A stretch of 64,000 nucleotides of DNA, from assembly GCF_001625365.1 (NCBI RefSeq), contig NZ_LJJF01000001.1, forward strand, positions 5,884,501-5,948,500. Direction: 5' to 3'. The position numbers and the translations under genes are program-made. Source of the stretch: Streptomyces sp. MJM8645 (GTDB taxonomy: Bacteria > Actinomycetota > Actinomycetes > Streptomycetales > Streptomycetaceae). Shown one piece after another: positions 26,339 to 34,318 of the stretch (positions are counted from its first letter, which is position 1; each line of letters starts with the position of its first letter). Below the pieces are notes generated by a model. The model searched no databases, was not told the origin of the DNA, and was given only the letters and a program-made list of their open reading frames with translations.

Positions 26339-27345
26339 TGGCTCGGCCGGCCGTCGAGTTCGACCAGCCGGCCGCGCTGCGCGGCGTCCTCGCTGCGCAG
26401 CAACTCCCAGTCCCCGTCGGCGCGGTGGAGTACCGAGGAGTGCCAGGGCGTCATCCAGGCGTCGGCGGCCTCCAGCAGCCGGATGCCGAACTTCGGTGCG
26501 CCCGCCGGCTGCGGGTGGATGGACAGCCGGACCGACCGGGGGTGCTGCTCGGCGATCAACTCGCCCCAGGCGCGGCTGCGCTGGATCACCCCGTACGCGC
26601 GGCGGCGGCAGTCGCGCTGCAGGGCGGAGCGGGTGCCGGTGAAGCCGACGGTGTCGTCGGTCAGGAAGCGGGTGATGCCGCGGTAGAGCCGCAGGGTCTC
26701 CTCGTCCGTCAGCACCTGCTCGCGCAACTCCTCGACGCTCGGCGCGTACTGGGCGTGCACCCGGGCGCGCTTGTCGTCGTACGGCAGGTCGCCGAGGACG
26801 TCCCGCAGGTCGAAGGTGGCGAGGTGGGCGAGTTCCTCGCGGGCGATCATCGCCGTCAACTCGTCGGAGTACTCGTCGATGTGGTCGTCGGGGACGTGGA
26901 CGAGGTCGCCGAAGATGTGCCCGTCCGAGCAGATCAGGATCCGCGCGCCGGGCTCGTAGTACCCGCCGATCTCCGCGCAGAGCCCGTCGAGGAAGGTGAG
27001 CGACAGCCGTTCGCCCTCGTCGGGCAGGTGGCTGAGCACCTTCGCGGGGTTCGGCGACTTGCAGGGGAAGCCGGGCAGGGTGAAGAGGATCGGGTCGCCG
27101 GCGGTGATGAAGTCCTTCAACTGGGCCAGCTGGAACGGGAAATGCTCGGGCTTGGCGTCCAGCCCCGGGTCGGAGGCGCGGCGGTGCGGCAGCAGCAGGC
27201 CGAGGATCCGGGCGGCGAGCCGTGCGGCGTCCTGCTGGTCGGTGCCGCCCCCGGTGTTCGCGGGCTCCGGTGCGGGCTCCGGCGCGGGCGTGGGCGCAGG
27301 TGCGGTGTGGTGGTGGCGGGTGGAAACGGTGCCGGCGGGCGGCAT
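26323..27345 (-). CDS. Isonitrile (isocyanide) synthase, PvcA/IsnA/Dit1 family
   Basis: The product has 340 residues. After a 35-residue disordered Pro/Ala/His-rich start, the DIT1_PvcA domain fills the chain: HFPFQLAQLKDFITAGDPI, LPGFPCKSPNPAKVLSHLPD, LSLTFLDGLCAEIGGYYEPG, ILICSDGHIFGDLV and RSVRLSIHPQP. Known members convert the amino group of L-Tyr or L-Trp to an isonitrile using ribulose-5-phosphate as the carbon source; yeast Dit1 starts dityrosine formation. The start has GGAGG six bases upstream. It is followed upstream in the same direction by a P450 and an MFS exporter, which together make a small biosynthetic cluster. The amino-acid substrate cannot be read from the sequence; tyrosine is the likeliest. 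Confidence 0.9.
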   Translation of the reverse strand: MPPAGTVSTRHHHTAPAPTPAPEPAPEPANTGGGTDQQDAARLAARILGLLLPHRRASDPGLDAKPEHFPFQLAQLKDFITAGDPILFTLPGFPCKSPNPAKVLSHLPDEGERLSLTFLDGLCAEIGGYYEPGARILICSDGHIFGDLVHVPDDHIDEYSDELTAMIAREELAHLATFDLRDVLGDLPYDDKRARVHAQYAPSVEELREQVLTDEETLRLYRGITRFLTDDTVGFTGTRSALQRDCRRRAYGVIQRSRAWGELIAEQHPRSVRLSIHPQPAGAPKFGIRLLEAADAWMTPWHSSVLHRADGDWELLRSEDAAQRGRLVELDGRPSHYEAL

Positions 27346-27461
27346 GGTGGTCCTCCGTGGAAGGTGGTGCGGGCGTGGAGCGGACGCCGGGCCGACGTCG
27401 GGCGGACGTCGGCGGGCGGGCGCGGCCGCGGGGTGTTCGCAGGGTGGCCGAGGGCCCCGGC

Positions 27462-28832
27462 TCAGGCGCGCCGGTCGTAGCCGACGGGCAGCCGGTTGAC
27501 CCCGCGCGCCAGGACGGCGGGGATCCAGGCGAGGGAGTCCAGGTCCTCGTCGGCAGCCTCGGACGGGCGCAGTCCGGGCAGCCGGGTGAGCAGGGTGGCG
27601 ACGGCGGTCTGGAGTTCGGCCCGGGCCAGGGCGGCGCCGGGGCAGTAGTGGATGCCGTGGCCGAAGGCGAGATGGGCGTTGGGCGTGCGGTCGAGGTCGA
27701 GGCGGTCCGCGTCCGGGAACCGCGTCTCGTCCCGGTTGGCGGCGCACAGCGAGACGATCACCGAGTCGCCGGCCGGGACGGTGGTCCCGAACAGGTCTCC
27801 GTCCTCGGCGAGGAACCGCCAGGTGGTGAGCTCGAACGCGGCGTCGTGGCGCAGCAGTTCCTCCACCGCGCGGGCCAACAGGCCGGGGTCGTGGGCGGGC
27901 CCCTCGGAGAGGGAGTCGCGCAGCCGGGCGAGCTGGTCGGGGTGGCGCAGCAGCGTGATCAGCATGGTGGTGATCTGGTTGGTGACCGGCTCCTGGCCCG
28001 CGACCAACAGCTGGAACACCATGGAGTCCAGCTCCTCGCGGCTCAACTCGCCCGCGTCGTGGGCGGCGACGAGCCGGCCCAGCAGGTCGGCGCCGGCCGT
28101 GTCCGGGTCGTGCCGGTCGTGGCCATCGGAGGGGTTCCCGGCGCGCTTGTGGGCGACCACGTCGGCGATGTACGTCTGGAGGCCGCGCAGCCGCGCCTCG
28201 TACGCCGGACGGCCCGGATCGTGCGGGCCGACGGGCTGCACGACCTTGCCCCAGTCGCGGTCGAACCGCACCGCCAACTCGGCTGGCAGGCCGATCACTT
28301 CGGCGAGCACCCGGAACGGGAAGTGCGCCGCGAAGCCGGCCACCAGATCGGCGCCGCCGGTCTCGGGCAGTTCGTCGACCAGCGCGTCGGCCAGCTCCTG
28401 GAAGCGCGGGCGCAACGACTCCACCCGGCGCGGCGCGAAGGCGTCCAGGACGAGCCGGCGCATCGTGGTGTGCTTGGGCGGGTCCTGGTGCAGCAGGTGG
28501 ACCTGCAACTGGGAGTGCTGCGGCTCGGGCATGATCGACGCCAGCTTGTGCCAGTTCTCGTTGCCCAGTGCGTGGTTCTTGCCGAACCTGGGGTCGTTGA
28601 GGGTCTCGTGGGCGGCCTGGTAGCCGGTGACCAGCCAGGCGTGGATGCCGCTCGGGAACTCCACCCGGTGCACCGGCCCGGCCTCGCGCATCCGCCGGTA
28701 GAGCGGGTACGGGTCGCTCTTGTACGCGGGGCCGTACAGCGGTATGGGGTCCGGGAGTTGGTCGTACCCGTACGGGCAGCGCGGTTCGTCCGCCGGGTGG
28801 GCCGGCGCCGGATCGTGGACGGTGTCGGTCAT
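27462..28832 (-). CDS. Cytochrome P450 of the isonitrile cluster
   Basis: The product has 456 residues and is a soluble bacterial P450. The haem ligand is C397 in FGHGIHYCPGAALAR; the K-helix ExxR is EELLR. The I-helix reads VAGQEPVTNQ, with Pro where nearly all P450s have the oxygen-activating Thr (Thr252 of P450cam). Such loss is known in P450s with unusual chemistry, such as oxidative coupling. The gene lies between the isonitrile synthase (116 bases) and the MFS gene (118 bases) on one strand, and GGAGGA precedes its ATG. In yeast, Dit1 works with the P450 Dit2; in fungi, isonitrile synthases pair with P450s in xanthocillin clusters. It probably modifies or couples the isonitrile product. 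Confidence 0.9.
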   Translation of the reverse strand: MTDTVHDPAPAHPADEPRCPYGYDQLPDPIPLYGPAYKSDPYPLYRRMREAGPVHRVEFPSGIHAWLVTGYQAAHETLNDPRFGKNHALGNENWHKLASIMPEPQHSQLQVHLLHQDPPKHTTMRRLVLDAFAPRRVESLRPRFQELADALVDELPETGGADLVAGFAAHFPFRVLAEVIGLPAELAVRFDRDWGKVVQPVGPHDPGRPAYEARLRGLQTYIADVVAHKRAGNPSDGHDRHDPDTAGADLLGRLVAAHDAGELSREELDSMVFQLLVAGQEPVTNQITTMLITLLRHPDQLARLRDSLSEGPAHDPGLLARAVEELLRHDAAFELTTWRFLAEDGDLFGTTVPAGDSVIVSLCAANRDETRFPDADRLDLDRTPNAHLAFGHGIHYCPGAALARAELQTAVATLLTRLPGLRPSEAADEDLDSLAWIPAVLARGVNRLPVGYDRRA

Positions 28833-28950
28833 CTGCGGTGTTCCTCCGGTGGTGCGGGCATGGCGGGGTGCGGGCTCTCGGGTATGGGCTCTGGGGTACG
28901 GGCTCTGGGCATGCGGGCGTTGGGAGTTGGGGAGGCGCGGTCCGGCGGGC

Positions 28951-30324
28951 TCAGGTCCGTGGACGGCGGTGCAGGGCGAGCAGGGCCACGGCCGTCGCCG
29001 CGACCAGGGCGGCCAGGGCGATGCCCGTCCGGGTGCCGGTGGTGGCGCGGTCGCCGGCCAGCGCGGCGGCGCCGGCCAGGGCCGGGCCGAGGGCGAAGCC
29101 CAGGCTGCGGGCCAGTTGGACGGCGGAGCCCGCGGTGGCGAGCTTCCCGGGGGGCGAGGCGGTCATCACCAGGGCCTGGGTGGGGCCACCGTTGAGGCCC
29201 ATCCCGACACCGGCCAGGGCGAGCCGCCAGGCGATGTCGGCGGCGGACCAGCCGGTGTCCAGCGGGACGAGCAGCGCCAGGCCGAGGGTGGTGACGGCGG
29301 CGCCGGCGAGCGCGGTCGGGCGGGCGCCCCAGCGGTCGGCCAGCCGTCCGCCGACCCGGCCGGCCAGCACCATGCCGAGCGGGAAGGCCAGCATGGTGAG
29401 CGCGGTGGCGGTGGCGCTCTCGCCGCCCGGACCGCGCAGGTGCTGGGCGAGCAGGTAGTGGCAGGCCGCGAAGCCGGCGGCGAGGGCCAGCACCGACGCG
29501 TTGACCCCGACGGTTCCGGCGGCCCGCAGCACCTCGGCGACCGGCCTGCCCCCGGGGCGGCGCAGCCAGACCAGCACCAGAGGGGCGGCGGGCAGCGCCA
29601 GCAGCAGCCACAGCGGCGCCTCCGGGGCCAGGGTCAGTGCGAGCAGCACGGCGGCGACGGCCGCGCCTATCAGGGCGGCGTCGCCGAGCGACGCCCGGTC
29701 GGGCGGGCGCAGGCGGCCTCGCCGCGGGGCGTACCGGCGCACGATCAGCACGGCGGCCAGGCAGACCGGCAGCTTGATCAGGAAGACCGCCCGCCAGCCG
29801 AAGTGGTCCAGTAGCAGGCCGCCGATGACCGGCCCGGTGACGGCGCCGAGCGGGCCGAGCGTCGCCGGGATGCTCATCGCCCGTCCGCGCGATTCGGGGC
29901 GGACGGAGGTGGCGGCCAGCACCGGCATCAGGACGAACAGCACCGCGCCGAAGGCGCCCTGGAGTAGTCGGGCGGCGATCAGCCAGCCCGCCCAGGGGGC
30001 GAGGGAGGCCAGCACGCTGCACGCGGCGAAGCAGCTGACGGCGAGCAGCAGCGCCGAGCGGGTGCCCACCTGGTCCAGCCAGCGCCCGGCGGGCAAGAGG
30101 AGTGCCACCAGCGGGAGTTGGTAGCCGAGGGTGGCCCACTGGGCGACCCCGGCGGACACGTGCAGGCTGGCCGAGATGTCGGTGAGGGCCAGGTTGACCA
30201 CGTTCATGTCGAGCATCGCGACGAACGAGAGCAGCCCGGCGGCCACGACCAGGATCCACCGGTCTGCCGGTTCTGCCTGACTGTCCATCAACGTAGCGGC
30301 GGTCAGCGGCTGTTGCGCTGCCAT
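28951..30324 (-). CDS. MFS exporter of the isonitrile cluster
   Basis: The product is a 457-residue major facilitator of the drug:H+ antiporter type with about 12-14 helices. Motif A-like GRWLDQVGTRSAL and the N-terminal MLDMNVVNLALTDISA, which marks this exporter group, are present. ATG 30324 is chosen because GGAGGG precedes it by five bases. It is the promoter-proximal gene of the three-gene set (MFS, P450, isonitrile synthase) and probably exports the product or gives self-protection. The yeast dityrosine cluster also contains an MFS transporter, Dtr1. Its start lies about 150 bases from the heptamer repeat element at 30472-30540. Confidence 0.88.
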   Translation of the reverse strand: MAAQQPLTAATLMDSQAEPADRWILVVAAGLLSFVAMLDMNVVNLALTDISASLHVSAGVAQWATLGYQLPLVALLLPAGRWLDQVGTRSALLLAVSCFAACSVLASLAPWAGWLIAARLLQGAFGAVLFVLMPVLAATSVRPESRGRAMSIPATLGPLGAVTGPVIGGLLLDHFGWRAVFLIKLPVCLAAVLIVRRYAPRRGRLRPPDRASLGDAALIGAAVAAVLLALTLAPEAPLWLLLALPAAPLVLVWLRRPGGRPVAEVLRAAGTVGVNASVLALAAGFAACHYLLAQHLRGPGGESATATALTMLAFPLGMVLAGRVGGRLADRWGARPTALAGAAVTTLGLALLVPLDTGWSAADIAWRLALAGVGMGLNGGPTQALVMTASPPGKLATAGSAVQLARSLGFALGPALAGAAALAGDRATTGTRTGIALAALVAATAVALLALHRRPRT

Positions 30325-30471
30325 GAAGTCCCTCCGTTGCCCGACTGCTGTCCCGGACACCGCCTCGGCGGCGGGGTCCGGTACAGCAGTCGGAGGCGCG
30401 GGGGCTCCAGTTCCGAACATGTGAAGGAATTTTCGGACGGACAGACGGGGGCGGCGGACGGATGGCAACCG

Positions 30472-30540
30472 ACAGCAGACAACTAACAACTAACAACTAA
30501 CAGATTTCGAAATCTGTTATCTGTTAGTTGTCATCTGTTA
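30472..30540. repeat. Heptamer-array hairpin A at the 3' end of the sigma factor gene
   Basis: The left arm has five 7-bp units (ACAGCAG, ACAACTA three times, ACAGATT). The right arm has four (ATCTGTT, ATCTGTT, AGTTGTC, ATCTGTT). The core AACAGATTTCGAAATCTGTT (30499-30518) is a perfect 20-bp palindrome. It is strikingly AT-rich and lies 19 bases past the sigma factor stop. It belongs to the same family as the elements at 41271, 48796 and 57064, and probably terminates transcription. Confidence 0.85.
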
Positions 30541-30558
30541 CCCGCTACCTGCCCCCGC

Positions 30559-31122
30559 TCAGCAGGCCGCTGCGAGTTCCCCGCCCTCGGCCGCGCGGAG
30601 CCGGGCTATCAGCTCCTCCCGGGCGCGGGCGACTCGGGAGCGCACGGTGCCGATCGGGCAGCCGGCGACCTCGGCCGCCTCGGCGTAGCTCAGGCCGACC
30701 ATCTGGGTGAGGACGAAGGCCTCCCGCCGCTGGGCGGGCACCCGGTCGAGCAGGTCCCCGAGCGCGACGCCGTCCTCGAACCCGGCTGCCGGTTCGGCCC
30801 CCTGCCGCTCCGCCGCCTCCTGCCAGTCCGGCAGCGCCGCGCAGCGCGGTCGGGCGGCGGCCGTCCGGTACCGGTCGATCACCGTGCGCCGGGCGATCGA
30901 CAGCAGCCAGGTGCGGGCCGAGGAGCGGCCGGCGAACGCGGGCAGGCCGCGCAGCGCGCGCAGGAAGGTCTCCTGCGCGAGGTCGTCGGCGGACTGGACG
31001 TCGGTGAGGTGGGCGACGAACCGCCAGACGTCCCGCTGGGTGGCGCGGACGAAGGCCTCGACGTCCGGGGCCCGGCCCGCGCGGGCGGTCAGTGCGAGCG
31101 CGGTGAGCTGCTCGTCATCCAC
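30559..31122 (-). CDS. ECF-type RNA polymerase sigma factor
   Basis: The product has 187 residues. Region 2 carries DVWRFVAHL, SADDLAQETFLRALRGL and RTWLLSIARRTVIDRYR. Region 4 carries the helix-turn-helix GLSYAEAAEVAGCPIGTVRSRVARAREEL. GTG 31122 is preferred because GGGAGG lies five bases upstream; longer starts lack a ribosome site. The zinc-finger anti-sigma gene is divergent, with only 55 bases between the starts, instead of downstream as in most such pairs. The C-terminal Cys is the last residue. Targets are unknown; the Met/His-rich membrane protein nearby suggests a metal or envelope response. Confidence 0.92.
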   Translation of the reverse strand: MDDEQLTALALTARAGRAPDVEAFVRATQRDVWRFVAHLTDVQSADDLAQETFLRALRGLPAFAGRSSARTWLLSIARRTVIDRYRTAAARPRCAALPDWQEAAERQGAEPAAGFEDGVALGDLLDRVPAQRREAFVLTQMVGLSYAEAAEVAGCPIGTVRSRVARAREELIARLRAAEGGELAAAC

Positions 31123-31177
31123 GGTGGCCTCCCACCCGGCCGGTCCCACCGTGAGGGCAGTGCGGGACGATGGTCGT

Positions 31178-31447
31178 ATGAGATGCGCGCAGTTCCGTAC
31201 CGCCCTGTCGGCCCGGCTCGACGGCGAACCGACCGGACTGTCGGGTGGCCGGCTGGACGGGCACGTCGCGCGCTGCGCCGGTTGCCGTGCGTGGCTGGAG
31301 CGGGCCGAGCAACTGCGCGGCCGCGTCCGGGCGAGCGCCGCCGTCGGCCCGTCGGACGAGTGGTCGGCCCGCTTGCTGGACGGACTCGGCGTGCGGGGGC
31401 TCGGGGGCGGTCAGGCTCCGGACGGGCCGGAGGCCGTGGAGCGGTAG
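31178..31447 (+). CDS. Zinc-finger (zf-HC2) anti-sigma factor
   Basis: The product is a short soluble protein of 89 residues. It has the zinc-binding anti-sigma pattern: C3 near the N-terminus and HVARCAGCRAWL (HxxxCxxC) around residues 29-40. No membrane helix follows, so this is the cytosolic, redox- or metal-responsive kind, like RsrA. It should bind the ECF sigma factor encoded divergently and release it when zinc is lost or the cysteines are oxidised. The ATG at 31178 is weakly supported by the purine-rich GGGACGATGG upstream. Confidence 0.85.
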   Translation: MRCAQFRTALSARLDGEPTGLSGGRLDGHVARCAGCRAWLERAEQLRGRVRASAAVGPSDEWSARLLDGLGVRGLGGGQAPDGPEAVER

Positions 31448-31753
31448 GACGGTGGCGCCGGCCCAAGCCGGTGCGCCGTCGTAGTCAGGCATGCGAAGGT
31501 CCTGAGGGGAGGGCTGGGAGCGGCGCCACCCGAGGCGGCGCCGCCGGCGTCCATGGGACTTCCGCGCGGCCCGCGGCGCCTCCACGGAGGAGGCGGCGGG
31601 CGGGCGCGGGTCCGGGCCCTGGCGGCACGGCGGCGAAGGCGCGGCCGAGCGGCAGGGCGACCTGCCCGCCGAGCGAACCCCGTGGGCCCTGCGGTCCCCG
31701 GCGGCGGTGGGCTGCCGGGGGCGGTAGGCGCAGGAGTGGGGACGGCGGGCGCG
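31448..31753. other. Convergent gap after the anti-sigma gene
   Basis: This 306-base gap lies between two convergent stops. It contains one good hairpin (31454-31477) and many short GC palindromes such as GGCGGCGCCGCC. No supported gene is present. Confidence 0.5.
31454..31477. terminator. Hairpin after the anti-sigma gene
   Basis: GGCGCCGGC (31454-31462) pairs with GCCG and GCGCC (31467-31477) around a CCAA loop, with a two-base bulge on the right side. It starts 7 bases past the anti-sigma stop. Confidence 0.6.
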
Positions 31754-32731
31754 TCAGCAGGCGAGGGCGAGCGCCGGCGGGCCGCGCCGGACCACGGCAT
31801 GGGTGAGCAGCACCGACCGGGATGGCCGGGTCCGGCCGCCGGTGGGCCGGGGTGCAGCCGGCGGGCGGTAGCCGAAGGGGCGCGCGAACAGCGCCAGCAG
31901 CGGGAGCACCAGCACTCCCGCGACCACGGTGCCGAGCGCGCCGAGCAGGTCGAAGAGCCGGACCAGCGCGGCGTCACCGCGCCACAGCAGCAGCGCGCAG
32001 GCCAGCGCGGCGAGCGCGTGGGCGGCGATCATCCCGAAGGACATCCCGTGCGCCATGTCGTGTGCCATGCCGTGTGCCGTCCCGGAGGGCATCCCGTGTG
32101 CGGCGGATGCTCCGGACAGGCCCGACGTACCCGGCATGCCGGGCATCCCCGCCATCCCGGCCGCGTCCAGCGCCGTCCCATCGGCCGAAGCCGAAACCGA
32201 AGCCGAAGCCGAAGCGGACGCGGACCCGGAGACCGACGCGGACGTGGATACCGATACCGGGGCGGAAACCACACCTGCCGCCGTCCCGTGGTGCATGCCC
32301 GCCATGGTGTGCAGGCCGTTGGCGGCGGGCGGGACGTCCGGGTCGAGGCCCGCCATCCGGGCCAGCTCGGCGGGGGAGAGCCCGCCGGGGATCCGCTCGG
32401 GGTTGCAGAGCAGCAGCGCGGCCCAGTCCGTGGTGGCGAGCCGGCCGAGACCGCCGCCTCCCCGGCCGAGCGCCGCGGCCTGTTCGAACAGCAGGTGCAG
32501 CGCGCTCTGGGCCGCGACCATCCAGGCGCTGATCGCGCCGAGCCCGCGCCGCTTGCCGGCGAGCAGCCAGGTCAGACCGAGGACGGCCCCGAACGCGCCG
32601 ATCAGCACCGGTGGTGAGACCCCGGCTCCGGCCATGGCGACGTGCGCCGCGGCGGCCAGCGCCACGCACAGCGCGGCGAAGACCACGGCGCGCAGCAGGC
32701 GGATCCGGTCGGTCATCACGATGGCACTCAT
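31754..32731 (-). CDS. Met/His-rich integral membrane protein (possible copper handling)
   Basis: The product has 325 residues. Three N-terminal transmembrane helices (LLRAVVFAALCVALAAAAHV, PPVLIGAFGAVLGLTWLLAG and an ISAWMVAAQSALHLLFEQ segment) are followed by a large loop. A C-terminal pair of helices begins at IAAHALAALACALLLW. The loop has two Met/His clusters: HTMAGMHHG, and a longer run with MAGMPGMPG and HGMAHDMAHGMSFGM. Between them is a Ser/Ala/Val repeat. Clusters of Met and His of this kind bind copper in CopA/CopC/PcoA-type proteins. It resembles DUF5134-type proteins, but I do not claim the family firmly. ATG 32731 is used; 32716 is possible. It is near the sigma/anti-sigma pair, which could control it. 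Confidence 0.78.
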   Translation of the reverse strand: MSAIVMTDRIRLLRAVVFAALCVALAAAAHVAMAGAGVSPPVLIGAFGAVLGLTWLLAGKRRGLGAISAWMVAAQSALHLLFEQAAALGRGGGGLGRLATTDWAALLLCNPERIPGGLSPAELARMAGLDPDVPPAANGLHTMAGMHHGTAAGVVSAPVSVSTSASVSGSASASASASVSASADGTALDAAGMAGMPGMPGTSGLSGASAAHGMPSGTAHGMAHDMAHGMSFGMIAAHALAALACALLLWRGDAALVRLFDLLGALGTVVAGVLVLPLLALFARPFGYRPPAAPRPTGGRTRPSRSVLLTHAVVRRGPPALALAC

Positions 32732-32973
32732 CGTCGCACCCGCCCCGCCCGGCCCGGACCGCACCCTCCGGTATTGGCCGGTTCCACCCCGTGAGACCAT
32801 GCCCGGCCCCGTGCCTCCGTGTGTCGAGAGTCCGGCCCGGCCGCCGAACCAACCCGTTCGTACGACCATCGACGCGGTTTGACATCACCCCCCGCTTGCT
32901 CACTAAATGTGCACACCCCGGTACCGATAGTGGTTGCCGGGCGGACGCCGAACGCGAAGCAGGAGGCCCGGCC

Positions 32974-34224
32974 ATGGAGACCTCGACCGGCTTGGCGGCC
33001 CCCGCCGCCGACCTCGCCGACCCCCGCTTCTGGCAGCTGCCCGCCCCCGCCCGCGCGGCCGCCTTCGCCGAACTGCGTCGACGCCCCGCGCCGGTGTTCT
33101 TCGGCGATCCCGCCGCCGGCCGGGGCTTCCACGCGCTGGTCCGCCACGCCGACGTGGTCGAGGCCAGCCGGACCCCCGCGGTGTTCCTCAGCGGCCCCGG
33201 CGTCACCACCCCGGAACCGCCCCGCTGGGTCCGGCTGGTGTTCGGCGACTCGATGGTCAACCTCGACGACCCCCGGCACGCCCAACTGCGCAGGATCGTC
33301 TCGCGAGCCTTCACCCCCCGGCTGCTCGGCCAGGTCGAGGAGGACATCCGCCGCGTCGCCACCCGCCTGGTCGACGACGTCGAGCGGCGGCGGCCGGAGG
33401 ACTTCGTCACCTCCGTGGCCGCCGAGCTCCCCTTCCAGGTGATCTGCACCATGATGGGGATCCCGGAACATCCGCGCCGAATGATCCTGGACCAGGTCAA
33501 CCACGCCTCCGAGAACATCGGCGTGGCCCGCCCGCTGCGCCGCCGGATCCGGATGCCCGGGCGCGGGCTGCTGGCGCTGGCCCGCATGCAGGGCATGGTC
33601 GCCTCGATCGGTCGTGAGCGTCGCCGCCGGCCCACCGAGGACCTGATCTCAGCCCTGGTCACCGCCGACGTGGACGGCCGCCGGCTCACCGGACGCGAAC
33701 TCGGCGCGTTCTTCTCCCTGCTGCTGGTCGCCGGCGTGGAGACCACCCGCAACGCGCTCGCCCACGGCCTGCACCTGCTGACCGCGCACCCGGAGCAGCG
33801 CGCCCTGCTGCTCGCGGACCTCGACGGGGGGCTCGGCGGTGCGGTCGACGAGATCATCCGCCACGCCACGCCGATCATCCACTTCCGCCGGACCCTCGCC
33901 GTCGACCACGAGCTCGGCGGCCTCGGGGGCCCGCTGCTGCGCGCGGGGGAGAAGGTCGCCCTGTTCTTCGGCTCGGCCAACCGGGACGAGACGGTCTTCC
34001 CCGACCCGGACGCGTTCGACATCACCCGCACGCCCAACCCCCACCTCGGCTTCGGCGGCGGAGGGCCGCACTACTGCATCGGGGCGCACCTGGCCCGGCA
34101 GGAGATGAAGGTGCTGTTCCGCGAGCTGTTCGCCCGGCTGCCCGAGGTGCGGTCGGTCGGCGAGCCGGACATCGTGCCGTCCAACTTCGACCACCGGGTC
34201 CGGTCGCTGCGCTTCACGTTCTGA
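32974..34224 (+). CDS. Cytochrome P450 (CYP124/125/142-like)
   Basis: The product has 416 residues. The haem ligand is C368 in FGGGGPHYCIGAHLAR. The I-helix VAGVETTRNA has the normal acid-alcohol pair and the TTRN extension seen in mycobacterial CYP124/CYP125-type enzymes, which oxidise the ends of sterol or methyl-branched lipid chains. The ATG has AGGAGG seven bases upstream. No redox partner gene is adjacent. A flavin cholesterol oxidase is encoded 27 kb away, but nothing else from sterol catabolism is present, so the substrate remains open. The gene converges on the lactonase-like gene with a small hairpin between them. Confidence 0.9.
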   Translation: METSTGLAAPAADLADPRFWQLPAPARAAAFAELRRRPAPVFFGDPAAGRGFHALVRHADVVEASRTPAVFLSGPGVTTPEPPRWVRLVFGDSMVNLDDPRHAQLRRIVSRAFTPRLLGQVEEDIRRVATRLVDDVERRRPEDFVTSVAAELPFQVICTMMGIPEHPRRMILDQVNHASENIGVARPLRRRIRMPGRGLLALARMQGMVASIGRERRRRPTEDLISALVTADVDGRRLTGRELGAFFSLLLVAGVETTRNALAHGLHLLTAHPEQRALLLADLDGGLGGAVDEIIRHATPIIHFRRTLAVDHELGGLGGPLLRAGEKVALFFGSANRDETVFPDPDAFDITRTPNPHLGFGGGGPHYCIGAHLARQEMKVLFRELFARLPEVRSVGEPDIVPSNFDHRVRSLRFTF

Positions 34225-34225
34225 A

Positions 34226-34291
34226 CCCTCCGAGTCCTCTGAGCACTCTGAACTCTCAGAGCCTCCGAGCCTCCGAGCCTCCGGACCCCCT
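34226..34291. terminator. Repeat-built hairpin between convergent genes
   Basis: CTCTGAG (34237-34243) pairs with CTCAGAG (34255-34261). The segment is built of degenerate 8-9-bp units (CTCTGAGCA, CTCTGAACT, TCCGAGCC twice). It lies between the stops of the P450 and the lactonase-like gene. Confidence 0.6.
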
Positions 34292-34318
34292 GAACTGTGC
34301 CTGGCCCGGCCGTTGGCC

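Noticed and set aside
9755-28832. The isonitrile-cluster P450 as a CvnE component of the conservon
   Set aside because: CvnE genes directly follow cvnD; this P450 is 14 kb away inside another same-strand gene set.
31115-31585. Frame antisense to the anti-sigma gene
   Set aside because: It lies opposite a recognisable zinc-finger anti-sigma gene and has no domain or start signal of its own.
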